Assembly (NCBI GenBank): GCA_003527225.1
Contig: DPXQ01000044.1
Span: forward strand, 9,162-73,161
Reading direction: 5' to 3'
Source: Rhizobium sp.
Lineage (GTDB): Bacteria > Pseudomonadota > Alphaproteobacteria > Rhizobiales > Rhizobiaceae
DNA length: 64,000 nt
Of the stretch, positions 1-8,755 are shown one piece after another. Numbering within the stretch: position 1 is the stretch's first letter; every line of letters begins with the position of its first letter. The notes below the pieces were generated by a model. It had not been told where the DNA came from and ran no database searches. It worked only from the letters and a program-made list of their open reading frames with translations. The position numbers and the translations under genes were made by a program.

Positions 1-123
1 GACGTCGGCGAAATCGGCGAGCAGCGATTTGAAATGGTCTTCCGTCAGCCGGTAATACTGCTCGTTTTGCCAGAGCGTGTCGTCGGCATCAAAGCCGATC
101 ATGGCAAGGGGGCGGATGCTCAT
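1..123 (-). CDS. HAD-superfamily hydrolase, N-terminal part only
   Basis: Only the first 41 codons are inside the window; the gene runs off the left edge. It starts at the ATG on the minus strand at 123. Residues 11-17 read FDADDTL, the HAD motif I (DxDxT), with Asp12 as the expected nucleophile and Asp14 as the acid/base. That is enough to call a HAD phosphatase-type enzyme, but the substrate cannot be guessed from this fragment. It is separated by 88 bp from the downstream end of the next minus-strand gene. Confidence 0.75.
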   Translation of the reverse strand, partial: MSIRPLAMIGFDADDTLWQNEQYYRLTEDHFKSLLADFADV

Positions 124-211
124 GGGTGCCTCGTTCAGGCCGCTGTTTGACAGGGCGCAATTCTAGCCATGGCTTGTGGCAATGCAATGGCGTTGGATGG
201 AGCCGCCGTAA

Positions 212-1219
212 TCATGCGACGTGAAGGACGCCGATTAGCAGGAGGCTGATCGCGCAGAGCATCAGCAAGGAAGCGAGGGCCGCGAGGATCACCCGCCCGC
301 CCGCCCGCGTGACCGTACGGACGTCGACGGAAAGGCCGAGACCCGCCATCGCGAGGGTGGTGAGAAGATTGGACACAGTGCCGATCGGCGCAAGCGCCAC
401 GGAAGGTATCATCCCGAATGAGCGCAATGCCATCATGGTGGCGAAGCCGGCGATGAACCACGGCAGCACATGACGCCATGAAATCCGTCTGCCGCTGGCG
501 CCATGAAGCGCGCCGAGTGTGAGGAGAACGGGTCCGAGCATCAGCACGCGGATCAGCTTGACGAGCGTGCCGGCATGCATGCTGACGAGGCCGGCCGGTG
601 CGGTCGCCGCCAGAACCTGCGGAACCGCGTAGACGGTCAGTCCGGCGAATACCCCGTATTGCAGGTTGCTGAGGTTCGCCACCGCCTGCAGCGCCGGCAG
701 GAGCAGCACCACCCCCACGCCCAATATGGCTGTAAAGGCGATGGAGGCGGCAACATCTTCGGGTTCCGCGTGAATGACCGGCGCGGTGGCCGCAATCGCG
801 GAATTGCCGCAGATGGAATTGCCGCAGGCAACCAGCATCGCAAGCTTTGCAGGCAGTCCGATGGCGCGGCCGACACCGTAGCTTGCGGCGAGCGAAAAGA
901 CGACGACGGCCGCAATTCCCGCGACAAGATAGGGCCCCGCGTCGCGGATTTCCGAAATGCTGATCGACGCGCCAAGCAGGACCACGGCGCATTCGAGAAG
1001 GACCTTGGCGCTGAAATCGATACCGGCGTGAAGGGTCGGGCTGAGCGGGAGCGCCGAGCGAACCGCTGTACCGAGAAGGATGGCGAGGACCAGGCTCTCG
1101 ATCCATCGACCGCCGGCAAGAGCGAATTCAGCATGTTCCAGAGCGAAGGCAGAGAGGGCGACGGCGATGGAAAGCAGGATTCCGGGAAGGAGTGGGAAGA
1201 AACGCGAGATTATTGACAT
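212..1219 (-). CDS. yeiH: YeiH-family putative sulfate exporter, integral membrane
   Basis: A very hydrophobic 335-residue protein of the YeiH/UPF0324 family (conserved hypothetical protein 698), annotated elsewhere as a putative sulfate/sulfite exporter of the inner membrane. About ten membrane segments are visible, with the conserved small-residue block VACGNSICGNSAIAA in the middle and a Gly/Leu-rich C-terminus. The frame stays open upstream to 1378, but that extension would run into the divergent regulator. The start at 1219 (MSIISRFFP) gives the family length. It is divergent from a LysR regulator at 1328, the common yeiE-yeiH type pairing, so it is probably regulated by that protein. 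The substrate is inferred from family naming only. Confidence 0.85.
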   Translation of the reverse strand: MSIISRFFPLLPGILLSIAVALSAFALEHAEFALAGGRWIESLVLAILLGTAVRSALPLSPTLHAGIDFSAKVLLECAVVLLGASISISEIRDAGPYLVAGIAAVVVFSLAASYGVGRAIGLPAKLAMLVACGNSICGNSAIAATAPVIHAEPEDVAASIAFTAILGVGVVLLLPALQAVANLSNLQYGVFAGLTVYAVPQVLAATAPAGLVSMHAGTLVKLIRVLMLGPVLLTLGALHGASGRRISWRHVLPWFIAGFATMMALRSFGMIPSVALAPIGTVSNLLTTLAMAGLGLSVDVRTVTRAGGRVILAALASLLMLCAISLLLIGVLHVA

Positions 1220-1296
1220 GAGGATTCCGAAAGAGATGAGAACTGCGGCAATCTCTGCTCTTCCTTTCTGTCGACTTCCATCGAATAATATAGTAT

Positions 1297-1323
1297 GTTT
1301 CATTCGATAAAATCGAATGAAAC
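1297..1323. promoter_or_regulatory. Perfect 12-bp palindrome between yeiH and lysR (likely operator)
   Basis: GTTTCATTCGAT (1297-1308) and ATCGAATGAAAC (1312-1323) form a perfect inverted repeat with a 3-bp AAA spacer, ending 4 bp before the LysR start codon. A third half-site, ATCGAAT, occurs at 1280-1286. The position fits autorepression of the regulator and control of the divergent exporter gene. Confidence 0.6.
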
Positions 1324-1327
1324 CCCT

Positions 1328-2230
1328 ATGACTTTCGAGCAGCTTTCCATCTTCGTTGCCGTCGCCGAACGCGAACATCTGACGCGGGGCGCCGAGGCGC
1401 TCGGCCTGACGCCTTCGGCTGCCAGTTCCGCGATCCGAAATCTCGAGGCCTTTTATCGTGTCGCGTTGTTTAATCGCGTCGGCCGCCGTATCGAACTGAC
1501 GGTGGAAGGCCGGGCCTTCCTCGACGAAGCCCGCGCCACCCTGGCGCGTGTCCGCGCGGCCGAGCAGATGCTGGCCGAAATGGGCGGGCTGTCGCGCGGC
1601 ACGCTATCGGTCCATGCCAGCCAGACGATCGCGAGTTACTGGTTGCCGCCCGTGCTGATGGCCTTCCATGCCGAATATCCGGGCGTCGAGCTCGACCTGA
1701 CCATCGGCAACACCCGTTCGGTGGCGAATGCCGTGCGTGAGGGGTTGGCCGATATCGGCTTCGTCGAGGGCGTCGTGGACGAACCTGCCCTGTCGTTCTC
1801 GATGCTCACCGACGATGCGTTCCTGATCGTCACGGGCCCCGGCCATCCCTGGGCCGACGGCCATCCGCTGTCGGCGGAAGATCTCGTCTCGGGCACGACA
1901 TGGGTGATGCGCGAACGGGGATCGGGAACGCGCGGTGCTTTTGAAGCAGCGCTCGCCGCCCATGGGCTCGACAGCGCGGCGCTCAGGATCGTCCTGGAGT
2001 TCCCCTCGAACGAGGCGGTTCTCTCCGCTGTCCGGTCGGGACCTTGTGCAGCGGTGGTGTCGGGCATCGCCGCCGGCAGCCAGTTGCACGAGGGCCTGTT
2101 GAAGAAGGCAGGCTTCGATCTGCCGGCGCGGCAGTTTTACGTGCTTCGCCACAAGGAGCGACGGCTCAGCAAGGCGGCCGCGATGCTGGAAAGCCTCGCG
2201 CGGAAGACGGCCGTGGCACAACCGTCATAG
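1328..2230 (+). CDS. LysR-family transcriptional regulator (YeiE/CbbR-like)
   Basis: A 300-residue LysR-type regulator. Residues 1-60 form the winged HTH (LTRGAEALGLTPSAASSAIR), and the effector-binding domain follows from about residue 90, with the usual Leu/Pro-rich hinge region. The ATG at 1328 is preferred over an in-frame ATG at 1295, because the longer form would run through the palindrome and the family normally begins MTFEQL. It is transcribed away from the YeiH-type exporter and probably controls it. The effector is unknown; YeiE-like and CbbR-like regulators share this sequence type, so I do not assign a symbol. Confidence 0.88.
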   Translation: MTFEQLSIFVAVAEREHLTRGAEALGLTPSAASSAIRNLEAFYRVALFNRVGRRIELTVEGRAFLDEARATLARVRAAEQMLAEMGGLSRGTLSVHASQTIASYWLPPVLMAFHAEYPGVELDLTIGNTRSVANAVREGLADIGFVEGVVDEPALSFSMLTDDAFLIVTGPGHPWADGHPLSAEDLVSGTTWVMRERGSGTRGAFEAALAAHGLDSAALRIVLEFPSNEAVLSAVRSGPCAAVVSGIAAGSQLHEGLLKKAGFDLPARQFYVLRHKERRLSKAAAMLESLARKTAVAQPS

Positions 2231-2248
2231 ACAGGCTGTGCCACGGCC
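2209..2248. terminator. Likely bidirectional terminator, lysR / DUF305 gene
   Basis: GGCCGTGGCACA (2209-2220) pairs perfectly with TGTGCCACGGCC (2237-2248) around a 16-nt loop. The stem spans the LysR stop codon and sits between two convergent genes. There is no long T tract, so termination is inferred from position and stem strength. Confidence 0.5.
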
Positions 2249-2260
2249 GGACTTGAGGCC

Positions 2261-2620
2261 TTATTTACCGTTCGCGGCGAGCCATGCCGTCATCATGGCG
2301 ATCTCGGCTTCCTGGGCCTTGATGATCTCTTCCGCGAGCTTGCGAATTTCCGGATCCTTTCCGTATTGCAGCTGGACCTTCGCCATGTCGATCGCGCCCT
2401 GATGATGCGGGATCATGCCGCGGACGAAATCGACGTCCGTGTCGCCGGAATATTCGATCGCCATGTCGGTGTGCATCTTCGCGTTGGCTTCGGCGAAGGC
2501 GACGCTCGACGGGCTCATGTCCATGCCGGCGACGTGGCCGCTATGGTCCATTGCGTCCTGGGCAAACGCGGCGGTGGAAAGAAGCAGCATGGATGCAGTG
2601 ATGATGGATTTGAAGAACAT
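2261..2620 (-). CDS. Secreted DUF305 protein
   Basis: A 119-residue protein with a clear Sec signal peptide (residues 1-20, ending AFAQ), so it should be periplasmic. The mature part is a DUF305 domain (ferritin-like four-helix fold) with the signature [21 protein letters not shown] Met/His-rich linker ([14 protein letters not shown]) precedes it, of the kind seen in copper-handling proteins. DUF305 proteins often accompany copper resistance genes, and the next gene upstream also looks metal related. The exact role is unknown. The start at 2620 is the only one that keeps the whole signal peptide. Confidence 0.85.
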   Translation of the reverse strand: MFFKSIITASMLLLSTAAFAQDAMDHSGHVAGMDMSPSSVAFAEANAKMHTDMAIEYSGDTDVDFVRGMIPHHQGAIDMAKVQLQYGKDPEIRKLAEEIIKAQEAEIAMMTAWLAANGK

Positions 2621-2695
2621 AGGATATTCCCTTTCTGACCTGGCAGAATGATTGGGTTGCGCAGGCTGAGCCTGCGTCGTGACGTCCTGGCGCGG

Positions 2696-3055
2696 TCAGG
2701 CGCGGGGAGGGGGATCGAGCGGGGCGGCGACGCGCGAAACGAGCGAGGCGGAAATCCCGGGCAATGGCGCCGATCGCAGCAGGGGCATGGCTTCCGGCTG
2801 GGCCGGCATGGCAGCGAGCGACATGCATATGGCGCAATGTCCCTTCTGGCCGGCTCTGCCGTCGTGCGGACAGTCGGCCCGGGACGTCTGAGGCATTGCC
2901 ATCAGGTGTGCGCCGTGGTCTGCCGCCTGCATTCCGATGGCCATGCCACCGGTCGCGGAGGCTGCGATGTCCCCACCGGTCGCCATTCCCATGGAGGGCA
3001 TGGCGCCATAGGCGACGAGGGTGATAACGAGCAGGAATCTCAACAGCAACCGCAT
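2696..3055 (-). CDS. Small secreted or membrane-anchored Cys/Met-rich protein
   Basis: 119 residues with an N-terminal hydrophobic signal (LLLRFLLVITLVAYGAMPS), a Met/His/Ala-rich middle, and the cysteine cluster ADCPHDGRAGQKGHCAICM. This resembles the short DUF2946-type proteins found beside copper genes, but the match is by eye only. It lies 75 bp upstream of, and on the same strand as, the DUF305 gene, so the two may form a metal-response pair. The function is not known; metal binding through the Cys/His cluster is an inference. Confidence 0.6.
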   Translation of the reverse strand: MRLLLRFLLVITLVAYGAMPSMGMATGGDIAASATGGMAIGMQAADHGAHLMAMPQTSRADCPHDGRAGQKGHCAICMSLAAMPAQPEAMPLLRSAPLPGISASLVSRVAAPLDPPPRA

Positions 3056-3264
3056 GGCTGGGAAGCTAGTGCGGATTTTGCCGAAAGCAATGGTTTTTCT
3101 CCGCCCGATGCGTCTCCCTACGCGAATGTGATTTCCCGTTATCGCGCAGTGCCGCGATGCGCGATGCGGCCTCCGCGCCTCCGCCTTCGCCCTTGCCGCT
3201 ATGGCCTTGATCCTCTAAGACACGCGGCAATCCTTGGAACACGTGAAAATCCGGTCGAAGCATC

Positions 3265-4791
3265 ATGAATGACAAGCAGAAAAAGCCGCAGAAACTGAGA
3301 GCCCGCCTGCCGCGCGGCTTCGTCGATCGCGAGGCGGCCGATATCCGCGCCGTCGAGGAGATGACAGCGAAGATCCGCGAAGTCTACGAGCGCTACGGTT
3401 TCGATCCGGTCGAGACGCCGATGTTCGAATATACCGATGCGCTCGGCAAGTTCCTGCCCGATGCCGACCGGCCCAACGAAGGCGTGTTCTCGTTGCAGGA
3501 CGATGACGACCAGTGGATGAGCCTGCGCTATGACCTGACCGCGCCGCTCGCCCGTCATGTCGCGGAGAATTTCAACGAGATCCAGTTGCCCTACCGCACC
3601 TACCGCGCCGGTTACGTCTTCCGCAACGAGAAGCCGGGCCCGGGCCGGTTCCGCCAGTTCATGCAGTTCGACGCGGATTCGGTCGGCGCGCCGGGCGTCC
3701 AGTCGGACGCCGAAATGTGCATGATGATGGCGGACACAATGGAAGCGCTCGGCATCAAGCGCGGCGACTACGTGATCCGGGTGAACAACCGCAAGGTTCT
3801 CGACGGCGTGATGGAAGCGATCGGCTTGGGCGGCGACGAGAATGCCGTCCGCCGCCTGGCCGTGCTGCGCGCAATGGACAAGTTCGACAAGTTCGGTGTC
3901 GAAGGGGTCCGGCTGCTTCTTGGTCCCGGCAGAAAGGACGAAAGCGGCGATTTTACCAAAGGAGCCGCCCTTTCCGACATCCATATCAATAGAATCATCA
4001 AACTTCTCGAACCGGTTGACAGCACTCGTCTCGAACTGTTGCACTTGCTGCATGGGGCGACCCTCGGTTCGGAGGCTGGCCGGCAGGGTGTAGAAGAGTT
4101 GGATAACCTCAGTCAGCTCGTTGAGGCCGCAGGCTACGGTCCCGACCGCATCAAAATTGACCCCTCGTGTGTCCGCGGCCTCGAATACTACACCGGCCCG
4201 GTCTACGAAGCCGAACTGACCTTCGATGTCACCAACGAGAAGGGCGAAAAGGTCGTCTTCGGCTCGGTCGGCGGCGGCGGGCGCTATGACGGACTCGTCT
4301 CCCGCTTCATGGGCCAGCCGGTTCCGGCCACGGGCTTTTCCATCGGCGTCTCCCGCCTGATGACGGCGCTGAAGAACCTCGGCAAGCTCGGCCAGGACGA
4401 GGTTCTGGCGCCGGTGCTCGTCACCGTCATGGACGGCGATGTCGAGAGCATGGGCCGCTACCAGCGCTTCACCCAGGCGCTGCGCAATGAAGGCATCCGC
4501 GCCGAAATGTATCAGGGCAACTGGAAGAAGTTCGGCAACCAGCTGAAATATGCCGACCGTCGCGGCGCACCGATTGCCATCATCCAGGGCGGCGACGAGC
4601 GGGCCCAGGGTGTGGTGCAGATCAAGGACCTCATCGAGGGCAAGCGGCTGTCGGGTGAAATCACCGACAATGCCGAGTGGCGCGAGGCCCGCGTGGCGCA
4701 GGACGTCGTGCCGGAAGCGGAACTGGTCGCCAAGGTCAGGGAAATCCTCGAGGCCCAGGCCGAGGATCGGCGCCGGGCGAAGGGTCTTTAA
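3265..4791 (+). CDS. hisS: Histidyl-tRNA synthetase
   Basis: A 508-residue class II aminoacyl-tRNA synthetase that charges tRNA-His. Motif 2 ([14 protein letters not shown]) is near residue 120. The histidine-specific motifs LEYYTG and GGGGRYDGL are near residues 305 and 335, and the C-terminal anticodon-binding domain begins near 390. It is longer than the about 425-residue enterobacterial enzyme, as is usual for rhizobial HisS. It is followed by its paralogue hisZ and by hisG on the same strand, but 270 bp with a RIME-like repeat separate hisS from hisZ. The whole gene looks intact. Confidence 0.97.
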   Translation: MNDKQKKPQKLRARLPRGFVDREAADIRAVEEMTAKIREVYERYGFDPVETPMFEYTDALGKFLPDADRPNEGVFSLQDDDDQWMSLRYDLTAPLARHVAENFNEIQLPYRTYRAGYVFRNEKPGPGRFRQFMQFDADSVGAPGVQSDAEMCMMMADTMEALGIKRGDYVIRVNNRKVLDGVMEAIGLGGDENAVRRLAVLRAMDKFDKFGVEGVRLLLGPGRKDESGDFTKGAALSDIHINRIIKLLEPVDSTRLELLHLLHGATLGSEAGRQGVEELDNLSQLVEAAGYGPDRIKIDPSCVRGLEYYTGPVYEAELTFDVTNEKGEKVVFGSVGGGGRYDGLVSRFMGQPVPATGFSIGVSRLMTALKNLGKLGQDEVLAPVLVTVMDGDVESMGRYQRFTQALRNEGIRAEMYQGNWKKFGNQLKYADRRGAPIAIIQGGDERAQGVVQIKDLIEGKRLSGEITDNAEWREARVAQDVVPEAELVAKVREILEAQAEDRRRAKGL

Positions 4792-4808
4792 GTTGCTGTT
4801 CCGCCGCT

Positions 4809-5020
4809 ACCCCCCTCTGGCCTGCCGGCCATCTCCCCCTCATGGGGGGAGATCGGGTGCCGTCGGGCGCTCGGTCCTGGCAAGCGTTGGTGCTGGTATC
4901 GCCGTTCCTTCTGCCTACAGTCTCGACAGGATTGCCAGCGGGTCTCTTTCTTGCGCCGAGGCATCGCTTCTGGCCGATCTCCCCCCGTGTGGGGGAGATG
5001 CCCGGCAGGGCAGAGGGGGG
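4809..5020. repeat. RIME-like palindromic element, copy 1 (hisS-hisZ spacer)
   Basis: Two GC-rich arms (4809-4856 and 4974-5020) in inverted orientation flank a centre of about 117 bp. Each arm folds into two small hairpins. In the left arm these are TGGCC-TGCC-GGCCA (4818-4831) and ATCTCCCCC with GGGGGAGAT (4831-4853). In the right arm the first hairpin is TGCCC-GGCA-GGGCA. The arms match the perfect inverted repeat found inside cysG at 55002-55209. It resembles the Rhizobium intergenic mosaic elements (RIME). It ends 41 bp before hisZ, so it lies in the transcribed leader if hisS and hisZ are cotranscribed. Confidence 0.85.
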
Positions 5021-5061
5021 CGTTCTGGCGCTGTCCCCGGCGTCATAGAGGGAGCCACCCC

Positions 5062-6183
5062 ATGCCCCTGATCAACATGCCGGATTTTTCCGGTGAACTT
5101 CTGGATGAATTCGCCGCGCGCCGCACGGTGCGCGTCGACACGCCGGTGATCCAGCCCGCCGAGCCTTTTCTCGACATGGCCGGCGAGGATCTGCGCCGGC
5201 GCATCTTCATGACCGAGAACGAGCGCGGCGAAAGCCTGTGCCTCAGGCCCGAATTCACCATTCCCGTTTGCCTACGCCACATCGAGACGGAAACCGGCAC
5301 GCCGAAGCGCTATGCCTATCTCGGCGAGGTTTTTCGCCAGCGCCGCGACGGCGCCAACGAATTCTATCAGGCCGGCATCGAGGATCTCGGCGACACCGGC
5401 ATTGCGGGAGCGGATGCCCGCGCCATCGGTGACGCCTTTGCCGTGCTGTCCCGCCTGCTGCCGGGCCGCGCGCTTCACGTTACGCTCGGCGACCAGGCGG
5501 TGTTCGAGGCGGTGGTCAAGGCGCTGGGTCTCCCCGCCGGCTGGCAGAAACGGCTGATCCACGCTTTCGGCGACAGCGAGCAGATCGAGCAACTGCTGAA
5601 GAAGCTTGCCAGCCCGAACCATGTCCAGGGTCTTGACCCGATGGTCGCGGCACTTCTCGCCTCCGGTGATGACAAGGCGCTGATCGCCCATATCGACGAC
5701 ACCATGCAGGAGACCGGCTACTCGACCAACGCCAGCCGCTCGCCTGCCGAGATCGCCGCGCGGCTGAAGGAAAAGCTCGAATTGGCCGGGACCCGGCTCG
5801 ACGGCGCAGCACTTCTCCTGCTGCGTGAATTCCTGTCGCTCGAACTGCCTCTGTCGGAAGCCTCCGCAGCCCTTGCCGGATTTGCCGATGCGGCGGGCCT
5901 GAAGCTCGGTTCCGCGTTGTCGCGCTTCGACGAGCGCGTGGCCGCGCTCGGAAATGCCGGCCTCGATCTCGGCCGCATCGACTATCGCGCGGCCTTTGGT
6001 CGCCCGCTCGACTACTATACCGGCCTCGTCTTCGAAATCACGACCGAGGGTCGGCCGGCGGTACTCGCCGGCGGCGGCCGCTTCGACCGCCTGCTGACGC
6101 TCCTCGGAGCGGAAAACCATATCCCGGCCGTCGGCTTTTCGCTTTGGCTCGACCGCATCGAAACTGCGAGGGCCGCACAATGA
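5062..6183 (+). CDS. hisZ: ATP phosphoribosyltransferase regulatory subunit
   Basis: A 373-residue HisS paralogue that lacks the anticodon-binding domain; it binds histidine and activates short-form HisG. Class II core blocks are visible: [15 protein letters not shown] near residue 65, [10 protein letters not shown] near 90, [10 protein letters not shown] near 315 and [10 protein letters not shown] near 335. The open frame extends upstream into the repeat, but the ATG at 5062 ([11 protein letters not shown]) has a GGAG ribosome site and gives the family length. Its stop overlaps the hisG start (ATGA), so the two subunits should be translationally coupled. Confidence 0.94.
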   Translation: MPLINMPDFSGELLDEFAARRTVRVDTPVIQPAEPFLDMAGEDLRRRIFMTENERGESLCLRPEFTIPVCLRHIETETGTPKRYAYLGEVFRQRRDGANEFYQAGIEDLGDTGIAGADARAIGDAFAVLSRLLPGRALHVTLGDQAVFEAVVKALGLPAGWQKRLIHAFGDSEQIEQLLKKLASPNHVQGLDPMVAALLASGDDKALIAHIDDTMQETGYSTNASRSPAEIAARLKEKLELAGTRLDGAALLLLREFLSLELPLSEASAALAGFADAAGLKLGSALSRFDERVAALGNAGLDLGRIDYRAAFGRPLDYYTGLVFEITTEGRPAVLAGGGRFDRLLTLLGAENHIPAVGFSLWLDRIETARAAQ

Positions 6184-6875
6184 CCATCGCGATCGGATTG
6201 CCCTCCAAGGGCCGGATGAAGGATGATTGCCAGGCCATATTCGAGCGCGCCGGCATGAAGATCGTCGCCGTCGGCAATGACCGCTCCTATCGCGGTCGCG
6301 TCGAAGGTCTGGACGACATCGAGATCGCCTTCCTCTCGGCATCGGAAATCGCCCGCGAGATCGGGGCCGGAACGGTCGATTTCGGCGTGACCGGCGAAGA
6401 CCTGATCCGCGAAGGACTGGCGGAAGCCGACAAACGGGTCGAAATCTGCGCACGTCTCGGTTTCGGCCATGCCGATGTCGTGGTCGCCGTCCCGGAAATC
6501 TGGCTCGATGTCGATACCATGGCCGATCTTGGCGACGTTGCCGCCGACTTCCGCGCCCGCCATGGCCGCCGTCTGGCGATCGCCACGAAATACTGGCGGT
6601 TGACCCAGCAATTCTTCTCCAGCCAGCACGGCATCCAGCTTTACCGCATCGTCGAAAGCCTCGGCGCGACGGAAGGGGCTCCTGCCGCCGGCCAGGCCGA
6701 TATCATCGTCGACATCACTTCGACCGGTTCGACACTGAAGGCCAATCACCTGAAGATCCTGTCCGACGGCGTGATCCTCAAGTCCGAGGCCTGCCTGGTA
6801 AGAGCGCGCAAGACCGAGCATGAGGGGGATCCCCTTGTTGACAAGATAGTTGAGGCGGTGCGCGGGGCATTGTGA
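6180..6875 (+). CDS. hisG: ATP phosphoribosyltransferase catalytic subunit, short form
   Basis: 231 residues: the short form of HisG, lacking the C-terminal ACT-like regulatory domain, hence dependent on HisZ. It catalyses the first step of histidine synthesis from ATP and PRPP. The block [17 protein letters not shown] near residues 180-195 and [11 protein letters not shown] near 75 are typical. The start at 6180 overlaps the hisZ stop by 4 bp; the longer in-frame start at 6144 would lie within hisZ and is rejected. Confidence 0.96.
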   Translation: MTIAIGLPSKGRMKDDCQAIFERAGMKIVAVGNDRSYRGRVEGLDDIEIAFLSASEIAREIGAGTVDFGVTGEDLIREGLAEADKRVEICARLGFGHADVVVAVPEIWLDVDTMADLGDVAADFRARHGRRLAIATKYWRLTQQFFSSQHGIQLYRIVESLGATEGAPAAGQADIIVDITSTGSTLKANHLKILSDGVILKSEACLVRARKTEHEGDPLVDKIVEAVRGAL

Positions 6876-6883
6876 GGGAGACG

Positions 6884-7483
6884 ATGAGCGAAGCAGAGCA
6901 GGTTGTCGGATTGTACGAACGCCACGCGCATGCCTTCGACCGCATACGCGGCAAGGGCCTGTTCGAAAAGCCATGGCTCGACCGCTTCGCCGGTCAACTG
7001 GCGCGGGGAGCCGCCATCCTCGATATCGGCTGCGGCTCGGGCGAGCCGATCGCCTCCGGCCTGATCGACCGCGGAATGGCGCTGACCGGCGTCGATTCCG
7101 CCGAAACCCTGATCGGTCTCTGCCGGGAGCGGTTTCCCGCGCATGAATGGCTCGTCGCGGACATGCGCGGCCTTTCCCTGGGCAGGAGGTTCGACGGCAT
7201 TCTCGCCTGGCACAGCTTCTTCCACCTGACGCCCGACGAACAGCGGGCGATGTTCCCTGTCTTCGCTGCCCATTCGGCCGATGGCGCCATGCTGATGTTC
7301 ACCTCCGGCCCCGGCGAGGGCGTGGCGATCGGCACATTCGAGGGCGAGCCGCTCTATCATGCGAGCCTTGACCCCGAGGAATATCGGCGGCTTCTTCGGG
7401 AGAACGGTTTCGCGGTTCTCGACCATGTCGTGGAGGATCCCGACTGCGGCGGCGCGACGGTCTGGCTTGCCCGCAAGGACTGA
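6884..7483 (+). CDS. Class I SAM-dependent methyltransferase
   Basis: A 199-residue Rossmann-fold methyltransferase with the SAM-binding motif I ILDIGCGSGEP near residue 45 and a downstream acidic strand (GVDSAETLIGLC). The ATG at 6884 is chosen because GAGGGAGA sits just upstream; a GTG at 6872 overlapping the hisG stop is possible. It follows hisG by 8 bp and is probably cotranscribed with the histidine genes, but nothing in the sequence says what it methylates. Confidence 0.85.
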   Translation: MSEAEQVVGLYERHAHAFDRIRGKGLFEKPWLDRFAGQLARGAAILDIGCGSGEPIASGLIDRGMALTGVDSAETLIGLCRERFPAHEWLVADMRGLSLGRRFDGILAWHSFFHLTPDEQRAMFPVFAAHSADGAMLMFTSGPGEGVAIGTFEGEPLYHASLDPEEYRRLLRENGFAVLDHVVEDPDCGGATVWLARKD

Positions 7484-7510
7484 ACGGGAACGCAGAGGTC
7501 TGGAATACGA

Positions 7511-7547
7511 GAAGAGCCCGCCGGATCGCTCCGGCGGGCTCTTCTTT
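7511..7547. terminator. Strong intrinsic terminator after the his cluster
   Basis: GAAGAGCCCGCCGG pairs perfectly with CCGGCGGGCTCTTC (14 bp) around a 6-nt loop and is followed by TTTG. It lies between the convergent methyltransferase and doxX genes and could act in both directions. Confidence 0.85.
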
Positions 7548-7569
7548 GCCTAGTGGGGCAGGGATTGCC

Positions 7570-8019
7570 TTAGGCGGCGACGGCCACGCCGCGACGGGCA
7601 TCGAGTGAATAGGCGCCTGCTCCGAATGCCGCGAGCACCAGGAAGCCGCCCGCGATTGTGAGGTTCTTCATCATCATCAGGCCGTTGAACATGGTCAGCA
7701 GGCCGTTGGCAGCTTCCGGGAAGTCCGGGACGTTGATTGCGCCACTGTGGAAGACCAGGGCCGTGAAGATGCTGAACGCGGCCAGCAGGGCAGCGGCGAT
7801 GCGCGTCTGGAAACCGACGAGAACGAACAGGCCGGCCACCAGTTCGAATAGGCCGGCGAGATAGGCGAGGAGGGTTGCTGCCGGAATGCCCGCGCCGGTG
7901 ATCATGCCGGCGGTTGCCGACGGATCAAGCAGCTTCGGGTAGCCGGCGAGGATGAACATGGCCGACAGCAGGACGCGGCCGACGAGAACGACGATGTCGT
8001 TGGTGGTGGAATTGGACAT
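7570..8019 (-). CDS. DoxX-family membrane protein
   Basis: 149 residues with four hydrophobic segments and the DoxX core: GRVLLSAMFILAGYPKL near the N-terminus, then LAGLFELVAGLFVLVGF and a C-terminal FGAGAYSLD. DoxX proteins are small inner-membrane proteins tied to thiosulfate/quinone chemistry or oxidative and thiol stress in various bacteria; the role here is not evident. The ATG at 8019 is preferred, since the longer frame to 8124 is not hydrophobic and has no ribosome site. A dyad about 90 bp upstream may be its operator. Confidence 0.85.
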   Translation of the reverse strand: MSNSTTNDIVVLVGRVLLSAMFILAGYPKLLDPSATAGMITGAGIPAATLLAYLAGLFELVAGLFVLVGFQTRIAAALLAAFSIFTALVFHSGAINVPDFPEAANGLLTMFNGLMMMKNLTIAGGFLVLAAFGAGAYSLDARRGVAVAA

Positions 8020-8100
8020 GGAAGGCTCCTGTGTGACACGGCGCCTGGCTAAGCCAGGCTTGATTGCGTTGAACTCAGGCACCTTTCTGCTCGTTTTCCA

Positions 8101-8121
8101 TTGTCCTGAATAGATGGACAA
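8101..8121. promoter_or_regulatory. Dyad upstream of doxX
   Basis: TTGTCC (8101-8106) and GGACAA (8116-8121) form a 6-bp inverted repeat with a 9-bp spacer, 82-102 bp upstream of the doxX start. A regulator-binding site is an inference; no regulator gene is adjacent. Confidence 0.35.
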
Positions 8122-8230
8122 CAATTGACTGTTAGTTCGTAAATTGTGAACAGCCGGGAGTCGCCTGTCCGCGCACGGCTGATGGGCCTGCTGTCGCCGC
8201 CGTCCGCGTGCGACGCGGCGGCGCGTGATA

Positions 8231-8620
8231 TCATGCGTAGGCGTGCAGAGGCGAACCGACAGCCAGCTGGAAGCGCGGGAAAACGAAGACGCCCGCCATG
8301 CTGCCGGAGTGGTCTCCCTCCAGCCCGTTGGATTCGCCGATGCAGAAGACCGGCTGTCGATGATTGCCGTTCGTCACAATCGTCGTCGAATAGCAGAAGA
8401 CCGATGACGATGTTGCTGCCTGTTCGAAAAGTTCGAGGATATGGCCGCGGTCATGAGGTTCGTAGCAGCGCATCATGCTGAGCAAGCCGCATTCGGGTCC
8501 GTCCAGGCCATGCAGGACGGTTGCGCGGTCGCCGAGCTTGATCACGCCATTGGAAAGGTCGCCGGCCCAGCCTTCCGATACGGTGAATTGGGAAAGCGTC
8601 GCGGCATGGGATGCGTCCAT
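8231..8620 (-). CDS. Hypothetical protein with a PAS-like fold
   Basis: About 129 residues from the first ATG at 8620; the frame is open back to a TTG at 8755. The pattern DLSNGVIKLGDRATVLHG, then a central helix (PHDRGHILELFEQA), then strands ending GSMAGVFVF resembles a PAS domain without any output domain. No convincing ribosome site precedes 8620. A different minus-strand frame is open to 8838, so a frameshifted longer gene is possible. Codon bias is weaker than in neighbours. Expression and function are uncertain; this could be a decaying gene. Confidence 0.4.
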   Translation of the reverse strand: MDASHAATLSQFTVSEGWAGDLSNGVIKLGDRATVLHGLDGPECGLLSMMRCYEPHDRGHILELFEQAATSSSVFCYSTTIVTNGNHRQPVFCIGESNGLEGDHSGSMAGVFVFPRFQLAVGSPLHAYA

Positions 8621-8755
8621 TTCCAGGAAATCTGGAACAAACGGTGCGGCAAGATTGGTTTTGGCAATCTTAAACAAGACGTTCCCCAGGTCGAAGCCGA
8701 TATGGACGCGTTGTCGTCCTCGGACCAGTTGCGGATAGCATGGCTCAGATCGCAA

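Noticed and set aside
5062..6183. hisZ as a degenerate duplicate of hisS
   Set aside because: It has the HisZ length and motifs, and is coupled to short-form hisG, which needs it; it is a normal regulatory subunit.
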